Source: Andrena cerasifolii (taxonomy: Eukaryota; Arthropoda; Insecta; Hymenoptera; Andrenidae). Taken from it: a stretch of 64,000 nt of DNA. The stretch covers positions 8,117,001 to 8,181,000 of the forward strand of contig NC_135132.1 of the NCBI RefSeq assembly GCF_050908995.1. The letters are read 5' to 3'. The notes below the pieces were generated by a model. It did not search any database. It was not told where the DNA came from and was given only the letters and a program-made list of their open reading frames with translations. Each line of letters begins with the position of its first letter. The stretch's first letter is position 1. This document shows, piece by piece, positions 36,951 through 48,700 of this stretch. The position numbers and the translations under genes were made by a program.

Positions 36951-39900
36951 ATGCTCCTCCAAGCGCAGATGCACCCCCGTGCATTCTACGCGCTTGCACT
37001 GGTACTGCTAGCGGGCAACGCTGGATGCGAGGACAGGACGAGGTGGTTCTCAAGCCTGAGCACGGTGCTGAAGAACTGCCCACAGGAGTCCTGGAACAGC
37101 TCGGGCCAGGAGGAGTTCCTGGAGAAGTTCCGTCGCTGCGTGCAGGAGCGCGTCTTGGCTTCTTTGGACACTCTTCTTCGCGGCGACGTTATTCCAGTCT
37201 TCGCAGGCCTGGACTTGGTACGCTTTCAGGAGGATGGAGTGAATTCAACGTACAACGACACCGACAGGTAAATTAAATCTTCCTTTGGACACACCGTTAA
37301 ATTAAACTCTAAGCAGCTTCTGTTCTTTCAGGGAGGAAGAAAGGTTCGAGACTAACTTAGTTGAGAATTATATCTCGTATAGCAGGAGACTAAAAGGGGT
37401 CTAGTTGAGTTTATCGAGAAGGCTATTCGTAGAGAAATTTGGGCTGTTGGAAAACATGCGAGACTTTGCAAAAGTGTAGTTCAGATGCTCCTAATTGCGG
37501 ACTAACTTTCTGCAAAGTATCAGAACTTCCTAATAATGAAGTATAGAAATGTGCGAAGCTTTTGGCTAAATCGTGGAGGGTCCAGCGACCCCACGTGGGT
37601 TCGTCGATCGGTTTGAATAATTGAGAATGCTCCCAGGACGCATCGACGTCCGGCAAAACTTCTAAGAATATTAGACGAGCTCCAGGAACTTCGGGGCAGT
37701 CTTCGCGCTTCCGAAACTCTCCGAAGACTTCAGAAAATGGATGGTAGCTGATTCTTTATTGATCATATTCCTACAGGGCACCGCTTCTTGCTCTTTAAGT
37801 ATTCTCCGCCCTTTCGCTATTATTAAATTCCCTTGTAATTAATTCAGGCGCAGAGAGGCGTCACCAGCGAAAGATTCTTCTCAGCTTGCACGAAAGGTCT
37901 CTTCATAAAAAAATACCTGAAAAATCAGGAATAGAATTTTTATTATTTTTCCTTTTAGAGAAATCGTGGGAAAGCCTCCCTAAAGAATGGAAAATGTGTA
38001 ACTTCGATTTTTTCGAAGTGGCGCAAGGATCGGGGAGCGTGAGGTACTCAGAAATTCAGATCATGAGATCTCAAGAATCGTTCAGTGGTATTGGAAACCT
38101 ATTTGCACCCGCTAGGCGAGATTTATCTCTTCTGTAACGACGCCAATGGAAACTCAGAATCACATTTTACGGAAGGAAAGGATGGAAGGAATGCTCGTGG
38201 GGTTGCAGGATTTTTTGGGAAGTCATGTTAGTAGATTTCTGAAGCTGTCTGAAATCTACCAAGTCCGTCTCCGTGGGCGGGGAAAATTGTTTGGAGGAGA
38301 CTCAAGCTGCAAGTAGAACGGGAAAAGAAGAAGAAACCGTAATCTGTTCTTCAAGTATTCTCAAAGTTCGGATTTTCATGGAAACACCCTTTATTTGCTA
38401 GAAGGAAGTGCCGGTGTAGTACAGCCCCTTTTAAGACCACCATCAATTATTCATTTTCAATGTTAATCCGCAACTTTTAATTTGAATCTTTTGTACCTTG
38501 CGCAATAGGTACACCTTCGTTTTGGAGATCAAAGGGGCTCGCGTGTGGAGCACCGTGGGGCCGTCGATAACAGTACAGTCGCAGGGTATCAAGTCGGAGA
38601 TGCAGCGATACAAAGTACTCGCGATTCCGTCTCGCTCTATTTCCTGCGGACAGGAAAAATATCGGAGCCTTAATGGAACGAAGGGGGAGCGTTTTACAGA
38701 GACAAATTTCAAGGCACGCGAGCTCTCGCGTTGAGAAACTTGAAAGAATCATTTCTACTCAGGAATATCTTAACGAAGTGTCCTTTAAGGGTACCCTCCC
38801 CTAAAATTTTGCACAAAATCGATTTTTTATATATACTTAGTAGTACGTCATCTAAAGAATGGCTAATTAAAATTTGCCTTCAAAATTCGGGGCCGTTTTT
38901 CTCAAAAACACGTTTTCTTAAAAATCCTAAAAAAAAAAATAATCGACCGATTTAAAAAATTCTTGCGGGATTTGGTTCATTACTAAATTCTCCATGCAAC
39001 GATCTATAATGGTAACTGTGCGAGCAATCGTTTCCTTTTTATAAACATTCTCGTGCGTAAAATTACCGATTTTTCGATGTTCGTGGTTCAAAAGTCTGCC
39101 AGTCTACGAGATTACAATATTTTGCTATGACCGTAGAAGATTCCACGAGCAATCTCATAAGCTTTAAGAATTTTCGTAATTCGTTGATTTCGGATAATTC
39201 TACGAAGCGCTAAAAATCCCGCAGATGAGCAACTTCTTTTTTGTACCACCCGGACATTCACAGCCACCAGCAGGCAGCAGTGTTAGATAAAATTTTCAAA
39301 AAATATTTTTCACTATCTCCAAAGACGTACAAATACACCCCAAAAAGTTTTTCGACCCTACGTCGTTTACTTCTTTTTAAATAAAATCCTAACGATGGCC
39401 TATTTCTGGAGTGGTTCAGTGAACGGGTAGCCTTAATTATGCGACGAATAGCAATTACTTGTGAATGTTTAAAATCGATACGAGTAGCTTCAATTAGCGA
39501 ACCGCAAGTCTCTGTAACTGGGAGTCAGATCCTTTTTATCTTTCTATTTATTATTTACATCCAGCGCCTAAAATCTTCTTGCGACGTTTTTTGCCCCGCA
39601 GTGACCCCGGGGATGAAGCAAACTGGACGGCAATAATCGCGAAGCGGCTGTTGCGCGTGCTGCGCTCTCACGTGTTCAAAGTGGACGTCGACCGCCTCAC
39701 CATCGCTTCACCTTCAAACAACTCCGAAACGGAAGTGGGCAACGGCGTGTTCGAAGGTGGGTAGATCTGCTATTTCACGTTCTACTGGTCCCCAATTGGT
39801 GCCCCCGCGCTGGGCATCAGCGGTACCAAATACGGCCCAATAATTAAGCGAGCTGTGCAGCAAGCTCCAGGAGCAATTCAGTGCGCCAGTAACAGGCACG

Positions 39901-40217
39901 CGGTGTTTTCAGGACGGAGAAGGCACAGGCGCAGGCACAACCACATGATGCCGCTTCTGATGATGGGCTTCGTGCTGATGGGCACGATCCTCATACCCAT
40001 GGGCTTCCAGTTCCTCGCCGTGCTGGGCGGCAAAGCGCTGCTCCTCGCGAAAATGGCACTGATACTCTCCAGCATACAGGGGCTGAAGAAGATCGCGTCG
40101 AACGGCGTGAATTACGGACTGTACCACACTCCGGTCGCCGAGGGCTGGCACGAGCGAAGCCATATAGAGCCGCCCCCGCATTTCGATCTACCCTTCCCGC
40201 CGCACATGCACCCTTAA
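36951..40217 (+). CDS. Osiris family protein (DUF1676)
   Basis: Osiris proteins are arthropod-specific secretory/endosomal membrane proteins of cuticle-forming cells. Three exons: 36951-37267, 39602-39756 and 39913-40217, total 777 nt, 258 residues, typical size. Signal peptide at residues 1-25 (FYALALVLLAGNAGC). Then a two-Cys segment (LKNCPQESW ... FRRCVQERV, about 42-66), the DUF1676 region with AKRLLRVLRSHVFKVDVDRL (about 120-145), a basic run GRRRHRRRH (about 158) and a long hydrophobic segment (about 168-210, MPLLMMGFVLMGTILIPMG) ending LSSIQGLKKI. The C-terminus is Pro/His-rich (EPPPHFDLPFPPHMHP). I do not see the AQxLAY-type motif of many family members. Intron 1 (2.3 kb) contains a TTAA element. 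A TTAA MITE begins at the stop codon itself. The specific Osiris number cannot be assigned. Confidence 0.85.
38785..39436. mobile_element. TTAA-flanked element in Osiris intron 1
   Basis: TTAAGGGTACCC at the left (TTAA 38785-38788) and GGGTAGCCTTAA at the right (TTAA 39433-39436). The interior is AT-rich, non-coding, with no recognised transposase. Confidence 0.5.
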
Positions 40218-40412
40218 GGCGGGTTTTCCAATACTGGAGGAGAAGTCGATTTTCTCGAGAACGAAGGGCCGTATCAAAAAATTTCATTCCTTTTCGTCGG
40301 CTTGTTCACTTATTGCAAGTCGAAAAGGAAGAGCAACTTTTTTTCGTATCGCGCCTCGTTTTCGAGGAAATCGACTTTGAATTGCTTGATGTATAGGAAA
40401 ACGTACCTTTAG
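40214..40412. mobile_element. TTAA MITE, GGTAGGTTTT family, copy 3, at the Osiris stop codon
   Basis: Left TTAA at 40214-40217 followed by GGCGGGTTTTCC; right end GGAAAACGTACC followed by TTAG (decayed TTAA). The arms pair through GAAGTCGATTTTCTCGAGAA. The Osiris stop TAA (40215-40217) is part of the TTAA target. Confidence 0.8.
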
Positions 40413-41392
40413 CTCCTTCTGCACGCCAGAGGCTCGAAGGAGCTGGGGCTTGTTCAATTTAGAGAATCTAAATCCCAATTCGCTGAGTGGCTGAAGTGGG
40501 TGTTACAGCTTGCCCGGGACGAGGGGGTTTAAGCCCCATTTTAGGGGTCGATGTTGTAACAGAATTATTATTCAATCGGAGCTTTATCCTGCTGAAGACT
40601 CCGCGGTATTTTTAAGCCACTTGCAGGGGGCACGCGGCGAGGGCGAGCCGATCAAGGGGCTCTGCGTGGTTCGGGAAACAATGTCGTTATGCTTGAAAAG
40701 GGGGTTGATGATGGCTGGGATTTTCGAGCAGCCTTCTGCGAGTCCCTTTCGTTTGCTGCGGACTCTGTGTAATTATAGTATTTCTGTTTAGTGTACGCAG
40801 CGAGTTTATCTCGCAAGGATTAAGTTTAAGGTGTATTCCGAGAAGTTTAAATATAGCTTAATGCAAAGTAACGCCCTGGGAGTAATTATTTTATATTAGC
40901 TGAATCGTGCATTGTTAAAATGGTAAGCTTGTGATTTTTAGGTGATTTTGAGTGAATAGGCGAGCCACGTTACACTATTTGAAAGCTGGATGATGTCTTT
41001 AGAGGGTGGAAGCGGGGGACGTTTTACTTGATCAAACAATCGACGACAGTGTGATCTAGGTGGCCACGGGCTTGCACGGCGAAGAGCGTGGTAAATCTCG
41101 CGGACGTGATTTAATAAAATTCAGAAGCGTCCCAGTGAATAATTCAGTTCTCCATTGAATGCGGCGAATCTATTCTTATATAACGAAGGAGGCGAGGACA
41201 CTTTTGTATAATCGATACCTACGTAAATACGTTTGCGACGGCATTCTTATTCATAGTCAATTAAAATATTTATTGCGCGCTCCGCAGTCCTCGTAACATC
41301 GTCGACATTTATACGCCGCGATTTTTACAGGATTCCTATTCTTGATCCTGCCAGGGTCCTGCATTCGGTGGAGAAGGAAGCTGTAGGGAGAA
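40413..41392. other. Osiris downstream region
   Basis: No gene recognised. An AATAAA lies near 41111-41116. Frames such as 40510-40791 have no supporting features. Confidence 0.4.
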
Positions 41393-42345
41393 AGCTTAAA
41401 AAAAACAACTTTGATGTAGAAGAAAGCTTTGGCCGGTAGGTGAGGGTTGAGGAGGGCTTCGGGGAACAATTGGAAGGTAGAAGAAAGCTTCGCAGAACAA
41501 TCTGGAGATACAAGAAAGCTTCAGGGAAGACTTTGGGGGCTGAAGAAAGCTTTGAAGTGCAACTTTGAAACAGAAGGGAGCTTTAGGGAACAACACGAGG
41601 GTGAAGAAAGCTTCAAACGCCAATTTGTGGGTGGAGAAAGTTTCAGGGACTAATTTGAGAGATGAAGAAAGCTTCGAAGACCAATTTGGAGGTGGAGAAA
41701 GCTTCAAAAGTGAATTTGAGGGCTGAAGAAAGCTTCAAAGATCAACTTAAAGGTAAAGGAAAGCTTCAAACACCAACTTAAAGGTAAACCAAAGCTTCAA
41801 AACCAATTTATAGGTAAAATAAAGCTTTAAAAACCAACATAAAGAGAAACCAAAGCTCCAAAACCAACTTAAAGGTAAAATAAAGCTCCAAAACCAAATT
41901 ATAGTAAAATAAAGCTTCAAAAACCAACTTAAAGGTAAACTAAAGCTTCAAAAACCAACTTAAAGGTAAAATAAAGCTCCAAAACCAACTTAAAGGTAAA
42001 ATAAAGCTTTAAAAACCAACTTGAAGGTAAAATAAAGTTCCAAAACCAACTTATAGGTAAAATAAAGCTTCAAAAACCAACTTAAAGGTAAAATAAAGCA
42101 TTAATAAACCAACTTGAAGGTAAAATAAAGCTCCAAAATCAACTTATAGGTAAAATAAAGCTTCAAAAACCAACTTAAAGGTAAAATAAAGCTCCAAAAC
42201 CAACTTAAAGGTAAACTAAAGCTTCAAAAACCAACTTAAAGGTAAAATAAAGCTCCAAAACCAACTTATAGGTAAATTAAAGCTTCAAAAACCAACTAAA
42301 AGGTAAACTAAAGCTTCAGAAACCAACTTAAGGGTAAAGAATGCC
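41393..42345. repeat. AAGCTT-rich minisatellite, 31-35 bp units
   Basis: About 28 units. From about 41760 to 42330 the unit is 31-32 bp, AAAGCTTCAAAAACCAACTT plus AAAGGTAAAAT, often alternating with an AAAGCTCCAAAACC variant, giving a 62-bp higher-order period. From 41393 to 41760 the units are 33-36 bp, more divergent and G-richer (GAAGAAAGCTTC...). Weakly related sequence reappears at 43020-43190. Confidence 0.9.
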
Positions 42346-43880
42346 TCAGAGAGCATCTCAAAGATAGAAGAAAAATCCAGAGCACCCATTAATGATAAAA
42401 TAAATCTTTCAGAAGGTAATTTAGTTACATAAAGAAGCTTCCAAGCTCCCTCCAAGCATAAAAGAAACCAGCGGAGAGCAGTACAGAAATTTACATCCAA
42501 GTATCTTCAGCACCTAATCAAATAAAGGAACTGCAACGCGACCACGGCGAAGGGACAAGCCAAGCGGAATTAGAAGAGCGTATGTAATTGACCGGAAGAG
42601 AATGTTTCCTCCAAAAATACCCCGTCCGCAATCGGTACATCCCGCAGCAATTACTCGTTCGGGTAAACATCACGGCCAGAGGCCTTAATTGATCCCGGCC
42701 TGCGGAGGGTAGAGGGGGGAAAAGAAACGCAAGCGCCCACGTCGTAACATTTGGCATATGTATACCCTCCGCTTTCTCACCTACGATCGCTCATTGTTTG
42801 CGCTGTAGCCGAGCCGGTGGGAACGTTGTTCTGCTCCTGCGGGAGGTAAATTTATATTGCAGCGCCCGGTGACGAGCTTACTTGTTAACGAGGGTAAACA
42901 ACTCCTTTCTCTTCTTGGGAACAAGGCGAGCAGAAGTAGAACAAAAGGAAGGAGACGTTAAAGGTGTTGTCCATCATCTGACAGTGCAATAAAAGAAATG
43001 GAACGTTGGGCACAAATGCTTCTTGGACATAGAGGGACGCTTTGAAGGGCAATTTGTGGGTGGAGCAATTAAAATCTGTAACATAAATTCAGGGAAGAAT
43101 TTGAAGATGGCAGAGCACTCTGAAGTCTACAGAGTTTGAGGGAGGAATTTAAAAATGGGGTGAAGTTCCAGGAGGGTTTGATGATAGAATGAACCTATTT
43201 ATTTATCAGTGAAGAAATATAGTTTCTTCAGTGGATAGAATCTTATAAATGGAATGCAGTTGTTGTGTATGAGATTGCGAGCAAAAGTGAGGCAGCACGT
43301 TAGAATAGGGAGTCACAGTTATGTATCATTGTTTGTATGCACATTATAAACTCTTCAAGTGTGAAGTAATCAGGTATAAATGTCTGGGCTCGCTCCTCCT
43401 CCGCTCTGTTTGCAACTGCAGCTGAAACATAACTTTCAACTTTGTTATCAGCTGTGTTCCCATGATGACAGAAGCTCATTAATTTCACTGAACTGAATTT
43501 AATTTACGTCTTCTATGGTTGGAGGTGTAATTCTTTGTTATATCACAAGCGCAGAGGGAGAGGAATATGTACAATGATACAGAGAATCCAAGTGTTCTGC
43601 GATGTCGTTAAGTTTCATTTTACATGGAAAGCAGCTTAATGGCCAGGGATTGCGCGGACGAAAACTCGTCACTATTTTTCGATCCTGTTACAACGAAACT
43701 GCGTTATCGAAATATCGTGTTACTCGGGGATTACGTGGGTACTCATGCTGGTCCGCAAAAACGTCACTGAACGCTGGCTGGCAAAATAACAGCCAAAAAA
43801 GAGGCTTTACAATAGTTCAAGAAACATTCAAGTGTGCGTATGAATTAAATTCTCTCGCAAACAGTGACGGATTTGGAAAA

Positions 43881-44320
43881 GGGCCCAGGTGACGAACGTT
43901 CCGAGGGGCCTTTTTCTGGAAAATGAAGAGGTACTTTACTAAAATCGGGATAAGTGTATTGGAAAGTATAGAAGAAAAATATAATGTTTGGATAAAATCA
44001 TAATTTTTTTAAATAGGGCCTTAGGGGGGCCTTCTGAGCAGAGGCCCATTTTTCGAGAAAATGAAGAGGTAGTTTACTAAAAACGGGATAAGTGTATAGA
44101 AAATATATGGTGTTTGGATAAAATCATATTTTTTTTTAAAATAGGGCCTTAGTGGGGCCTTTTGGACAGGGGCCCATTTTTCGAGAAAATGAAGAGGTAG
44201 TTTATTAAAAACAAGCTAAATGTAGTAATACAGAAAAAAGTATAGTGTTTGGATAAAATCATCATTTTTTAAGGGGGGCCCTGGATGGGCCTTCTGAGCA
44301 GGGGCCCAGGCGACAAATGC
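43881..44320. repeat. Three tandem copies of a 125-140-bp GGGCC-rich repeat
   Basis: Each unit has GAAAATGAAGAGGTA(C/G)TTTA, then GTTTGGATAAAATCAT, then a T run and AGGGCCTTAG.GGGGCC. An inverted fragment is at 44940-45050 and another single copy at 50637-50723 (GGCCCAGGTGGCAAACGTTC), so this is a dispersed mobile repeat. Confidence 0.8.
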
Positions 44321-44772
44321 TCATCGTCGTCCGTTAAATTCGCCACTGCTCCCAAAGTTAAAACACAAAATCCAAAACTGTATAGCATTTGCACCGATCG
44401 ATATATTAACTTCGCGTTTAAATAAAACAGCAACGTGAATTACTACATTCACCACAAATTGTTACGCACTCTCAGCATTTCGTATTTACATCACCAGCAT
44501 TGAAGAAGCAATTACCAGGCGCTTCAAACCTTAAAGCAAGCATTGCACTTCTAAGGTGTCCTTAAACCCCCAACTAATTACAAACTCCAGCTTCCCACCA
44601 GGAACCTATGTACTCGTAACATCGAAGTGCACTATCCAAACTCTGATACCAAAACAGTCAAAGTGCACACATACCACATCTCCGCCCCTAAACAGGGCCC
44701 TATCTGGCTCTTCCGCCGCTCGGGGCCAAAATGATTTCTGCCGCCCTTTATATTTAACTATAAATAATTATC

Positions 44773-44860
44773 CTAACATATAAAGCAGAAAGTGTTTGTG
44801 TGTTTGTCTGTCGCCTAAAAACTTTCGAACGGTAAACACTTGGGTCACGAAATTTCACTA
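44773..44860 (+). mobile_element. Helitron-like 5' end fragment
   Basis: TAACATATAAAGCAGAAAGT followed by GTTTGTGTGTTTGTCTG and AAAACTTTCGAACGG, similar in pattern to the 5' end of the element at 56360-56636 and to insect Helitrons generally. No 3' hairpin end was found near it. Confidence 0.35.
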
Positions 44861-45567
44861 TTTTCACAAAAAATAATTTTTTTTTTTTATAAAATCAGAA
44901 TCTAAATTTCGGTCGAAGCCGAGTAGTAAAGCTACTTTTAAAATATAAATATAAAAAATTCTAATTTTATCCAAACACTATATTTTTTTCCAAACTTTTC
45001 TACACATGTACCCCGTTTTTAGTAAACTCTTTACTTTCCTGTTCACCACCTGTTCCTTTTTGACAGTGACAGAGGGTGTTTGATGGATAACAAAAGCCTT
45101 TAGTTCTACAAAAAAATTAATATTCATAAATGACGAATCAACAAATTTTGCCGCCCCTAAATTGGGCCCGCAGGCCGTTGCTCCGCTTGCACCCCCTAGA
45201 TCGGTCCCTGCTTCAAAGTTTAAATCTCACCAATCATCCACAAACCAAGCCAGAATGTCCAATTCCAAGCTGCCCTTGAATCCTCCCCCGAATTCCAAGC
45301 TGAAGCCCTCCTCCGCTCCCCAAAGGGCCCTTCTCCGAAACCTTCCCCTTTTTCCGCCGAAAAGATCAATCCCCACGCCCGCCGCGTGACCGTCCATCAG
45401 CCGTGGGCGGCGCAACTGGTCCCGAAACTTTGCCGCAAAGAAGTTTCCAGCGGAACTGGTCAGGTGCGAGCGAGGGAGGGAGAGAGTTATCAGCGTTATC
45501 GTCGCCAGTGAAGTTGCAAGCGTTCGGGGATGCGCAGCGTGGACGAATCACGGCCTGGACTAGCTGC

Positions 45568-45573
45568 TATAAG
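45568..45573 (+). promoter_or_regulatory. TATA box candidate, CRF-BP gene
   Basis: TATAAG in a GC-rich context (GCTATAAGAGGG), about 150 bp before the ATG. A transcription start about 30 bp downstream (near 45600) would give a 120-nt leader. Suits a regulated secreted-protein gene. Confidence 0.5.
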
Positions 45574-45719
45574 AGGGACGCCGTGCGTCGCGACGCCACA
45601 CAATCCGCAGTTTGTCCTGACCAGTCGCGCGTCCTGCTGAGCGTCCCTGGGGTGAATCGGCGCCGACGAAGAGGACGAAGCGGCACCCGTGCTTCTCAAA
45701 CTCCACTCAAGGGAGAATA

Positions 45720-48700
45720 ATGACGTCGGATGGATCGCCGAGCTGGCTGTCCAGGCTGTTGATCGTAGCTGGTCTCTTGGACGCCACTTCCGCCATCATA
45801 AAAGGCAACACCGACTATCAGCACTATCAGCAACAGGTACAGTGCTCGTTTCTTTCCTCCTCGTGCCTGGTCCCTGGAAGATTCAGTCTGTTATCAAGTG
45901 GAGCTAAGTAGGTCGGAGGCGCTTGAGACTTTGCAGACTGTTTTGTGGGGAAGTACCTGGGTGGGCCCTTTTTCAACAGCAGTTTGTTGCGGAGGGCTGC
46001 TTCTTTAATCCTGCAGTGCACACGTGGGGCCCAAGTGAACAGTTAACTGGAGATAAAAAAGGGACTTTTTAAAGAAATTGTAGGGGAGACCGGGGGTAGT
46101 TTTGGAATTTTTAAAATTGCCTCCATAGTGCCCTGATTCTTGCAACTCTGTTTTTAAACTCTGTTTCGTTTGTGCCTGTTTCTTTTTGTTTGGTGAAAAT
46201 GGCACAAACAGTTGGAAGTGTAATCATGACACTGTGGAGGCAATTTTAAAAGTGTCCAAATTTTCCTCGGTCTCCGCTACCACCAGAGTGGTGGCACAAT
46301 TATATTTTAATTGTAATTTGTAATTAGATTACATTTTGCCCAACTCTGGCTACCATATCTTATGTAGCTTTCTGTAATCCTGTTTTCATGATATTGAAAG
46401 AGATTCGGATATTAATGGCCCTTAGTGTTAAAGTGCCGTTTGTTCAGTATTTCATTGTGTTATAAATGTTTCTCTTAATCAAGATTGAGTGCAAGTTTGA
46501 AAATATTTATTTCCCAAAAGTATCCGGGTATTCGTAGATTTGGAGATATGGGCCTGTGAGGCCCAGCGTGTGCGATGGTGTTTTAATTTTAATTTACGTG
46601 TGCGCTGTGGGGTTGAAGTGGAATATTTTTAGTTCTTCCTTTTATGGGGTGGAGGACTCTGCTGCGATGTATATCTTGGGAAACTTTATTACTCCTTAAT
46701 GATAAATTAGAAATAATTATGGACGTGGGTATTGCGTTTGTGGTGAACTCAAGTGATTGTTATGAAATAGAAAATATGAAATAGAAGCCTGGGGGTCGCA
46801 AAGTGTTTTCTGGAGGGTCGTCGTGGTTATTTTTACCTTTTTTTAGATATATGTAGTAACCCTTTAGTGCCCACACCTAGATCCCGTTGAAGGAAAAATA
46901 TTCCGTTTTCCTTGTATCTTTAAAAATGGCCTGAATTTATATACTTATATAAAAAAAATTTTTTTTTTTTAGTGGTTAAAATATGCATAAAACCATGAAG
47001 ACAGAGTTCAGATATGTCCAGCTTTTTTCAGTGAATAAAACTACGCTAAACATGTACTACTTAAACTGTTCCAAACAGCGAATTGCGAATGCAAATGGCA
47101 AAAGAAAGGAATGTATCATATATGATACGTTTGGCACTAAAGGGTTAAGATAATTAAATATTATTTAGTTAGAATTATATTCCGAAATACTTATTTTCAA
47201 TGCGTTTTCTTTTTTTTAAATAAAATTTACCTTATACGGGGGGTTGCAGGTTATTTGGATATTATAAAAGGGGGTCGCGACTCGAGAAAGGTTGAAAAAC
47301 CCTGCTGAGTTTTTAAACAACATTTTAAGACAAAAGAAATGCAGTAGTCAATATGTATTCTATTTTGACCCCATCTCCCGGCGAATTTACCCTTAAAACT
47401 GCAAATAAGATTGCAAAATCGGCAAAAGAATTGCACCCAAAGGATACTGAAATTTAGGAAGCCATTATAGTCAGAGAACTTTGCGTTCCGCCCTGATACA
47501 ATTACACGCCCCAGTGCACGCATCTCGCTGTGCTCCTATTACTCCCTCGCGCCCCTAAAAAAGGTATCAATAACGAAGTTTCCATCGATCATTATCCGGG
47601 CGATGCTTACATTCCCCCCTCTGTCGCAGCAATTAGCTGCACGTGTACTTCAAAGCGACCGGAGACACGTAAGGCCTCCGTCAGGTGTCCCTTTACTGCA
47701 TCCTCCAACACAGGCTTCATCCGCTCCCCCCGACCAAAAACAGCGAAACCGCGTCCGCAACATGCTTCGCTGCAGAATCCACAATACCGTAGTATCTAAA
47801 AACCATAGTACCAGCGGCGGTGGCCGTGATGGATACACAGGTTCTCATTCGAACACCGAAGTCAAACACACGGGACGGCGTTCTGGGCAGGGATGGGTGA
47901 CCGGACCGGAGTGGTGTGGTATTGTGGGGTTTTTTCTCCTTCTCCTGGAGCGGGGTGCTTCTTGCTGCTGGGACCTTAGTAAAGAAGAAGAGAAGAAGAA
48001 GAAAAGTGGTGTTTGTGCTACCTACCCCCCCCCACCCCTATAATTAAAATAATAGTATTAATTAATTAAAAGGATGGAGGATAAAAAGAATATATATATA
48101 TAATTTGGTCTGAGAAACCCAAGAATTGGAGAGAGAAAAAGAGTGGGACTAAAAAAATAATGATCTATAGAAAAAGGGTAGAGCAGTAAAAATAAAAATA
48201 AGCAGCAAAAATAGCTTGAGAAACACATCCCCCCCTGTGTGTATCACGAGTGGCAGTGTTCTGGGCAGAAAAACAATAATAAACAATAATTAAAATTCAT
48301 CATCATTCTCACCTTGCGCCCCCGAGTAGATAGATCCCACAGGGCGTGGTTGCGGAAAGGCTCGCCTTAATATTCCCCAGCGATTTGCCCCACGGGATCC
48401 CAGAGAATCGTAGGTAGGTGTCGGGGCGCAATTCCTCTTCGTTAATCAGATTACCTCTCGCCCGCCCGGCTGAACAAAGAGAAATCGACTTCTCCGCGCT
48501 GAAGATCAACGCTTGCGAACCGCTGTGCCGCAGGCGTGCAACGGGGAACTTCGTCTTCTACCTACTTACGGTACACCTCGAGAGGTGTACGATTCTCCTC
48601 TGCTTTAGCTCCGCGATTCTCTGAGTAATCCTCGGGGATTTAATTTTAGAATGTTTAAAAAAGACAAGGAAGTATCGAGGAGTGCTAAGTGGTGACAAGT

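Larger units (their letters stand above)
42346..45567. other. Repeat-bearing intergenic DNA between Osiris and CRF-BP genes
   Basis: No coding gene recognised. Contains tandem copies of a GGGCC-rich repeat (43881-44320), an inverted fragment of it (44940-45050) and a Helitron-like 5' end (about 44773). The frames at 43602-43892, 45162-45389 and 45403-45720 lack domain support. Confidence 0.5.

Noticed and set aside
41396..41707. Repetitive protein frames on both strands in the minisatellite
   Set aside because: The periodic protein simply reflects the 31-36-bp DNA repeat; units are not multiples of three and frames break.
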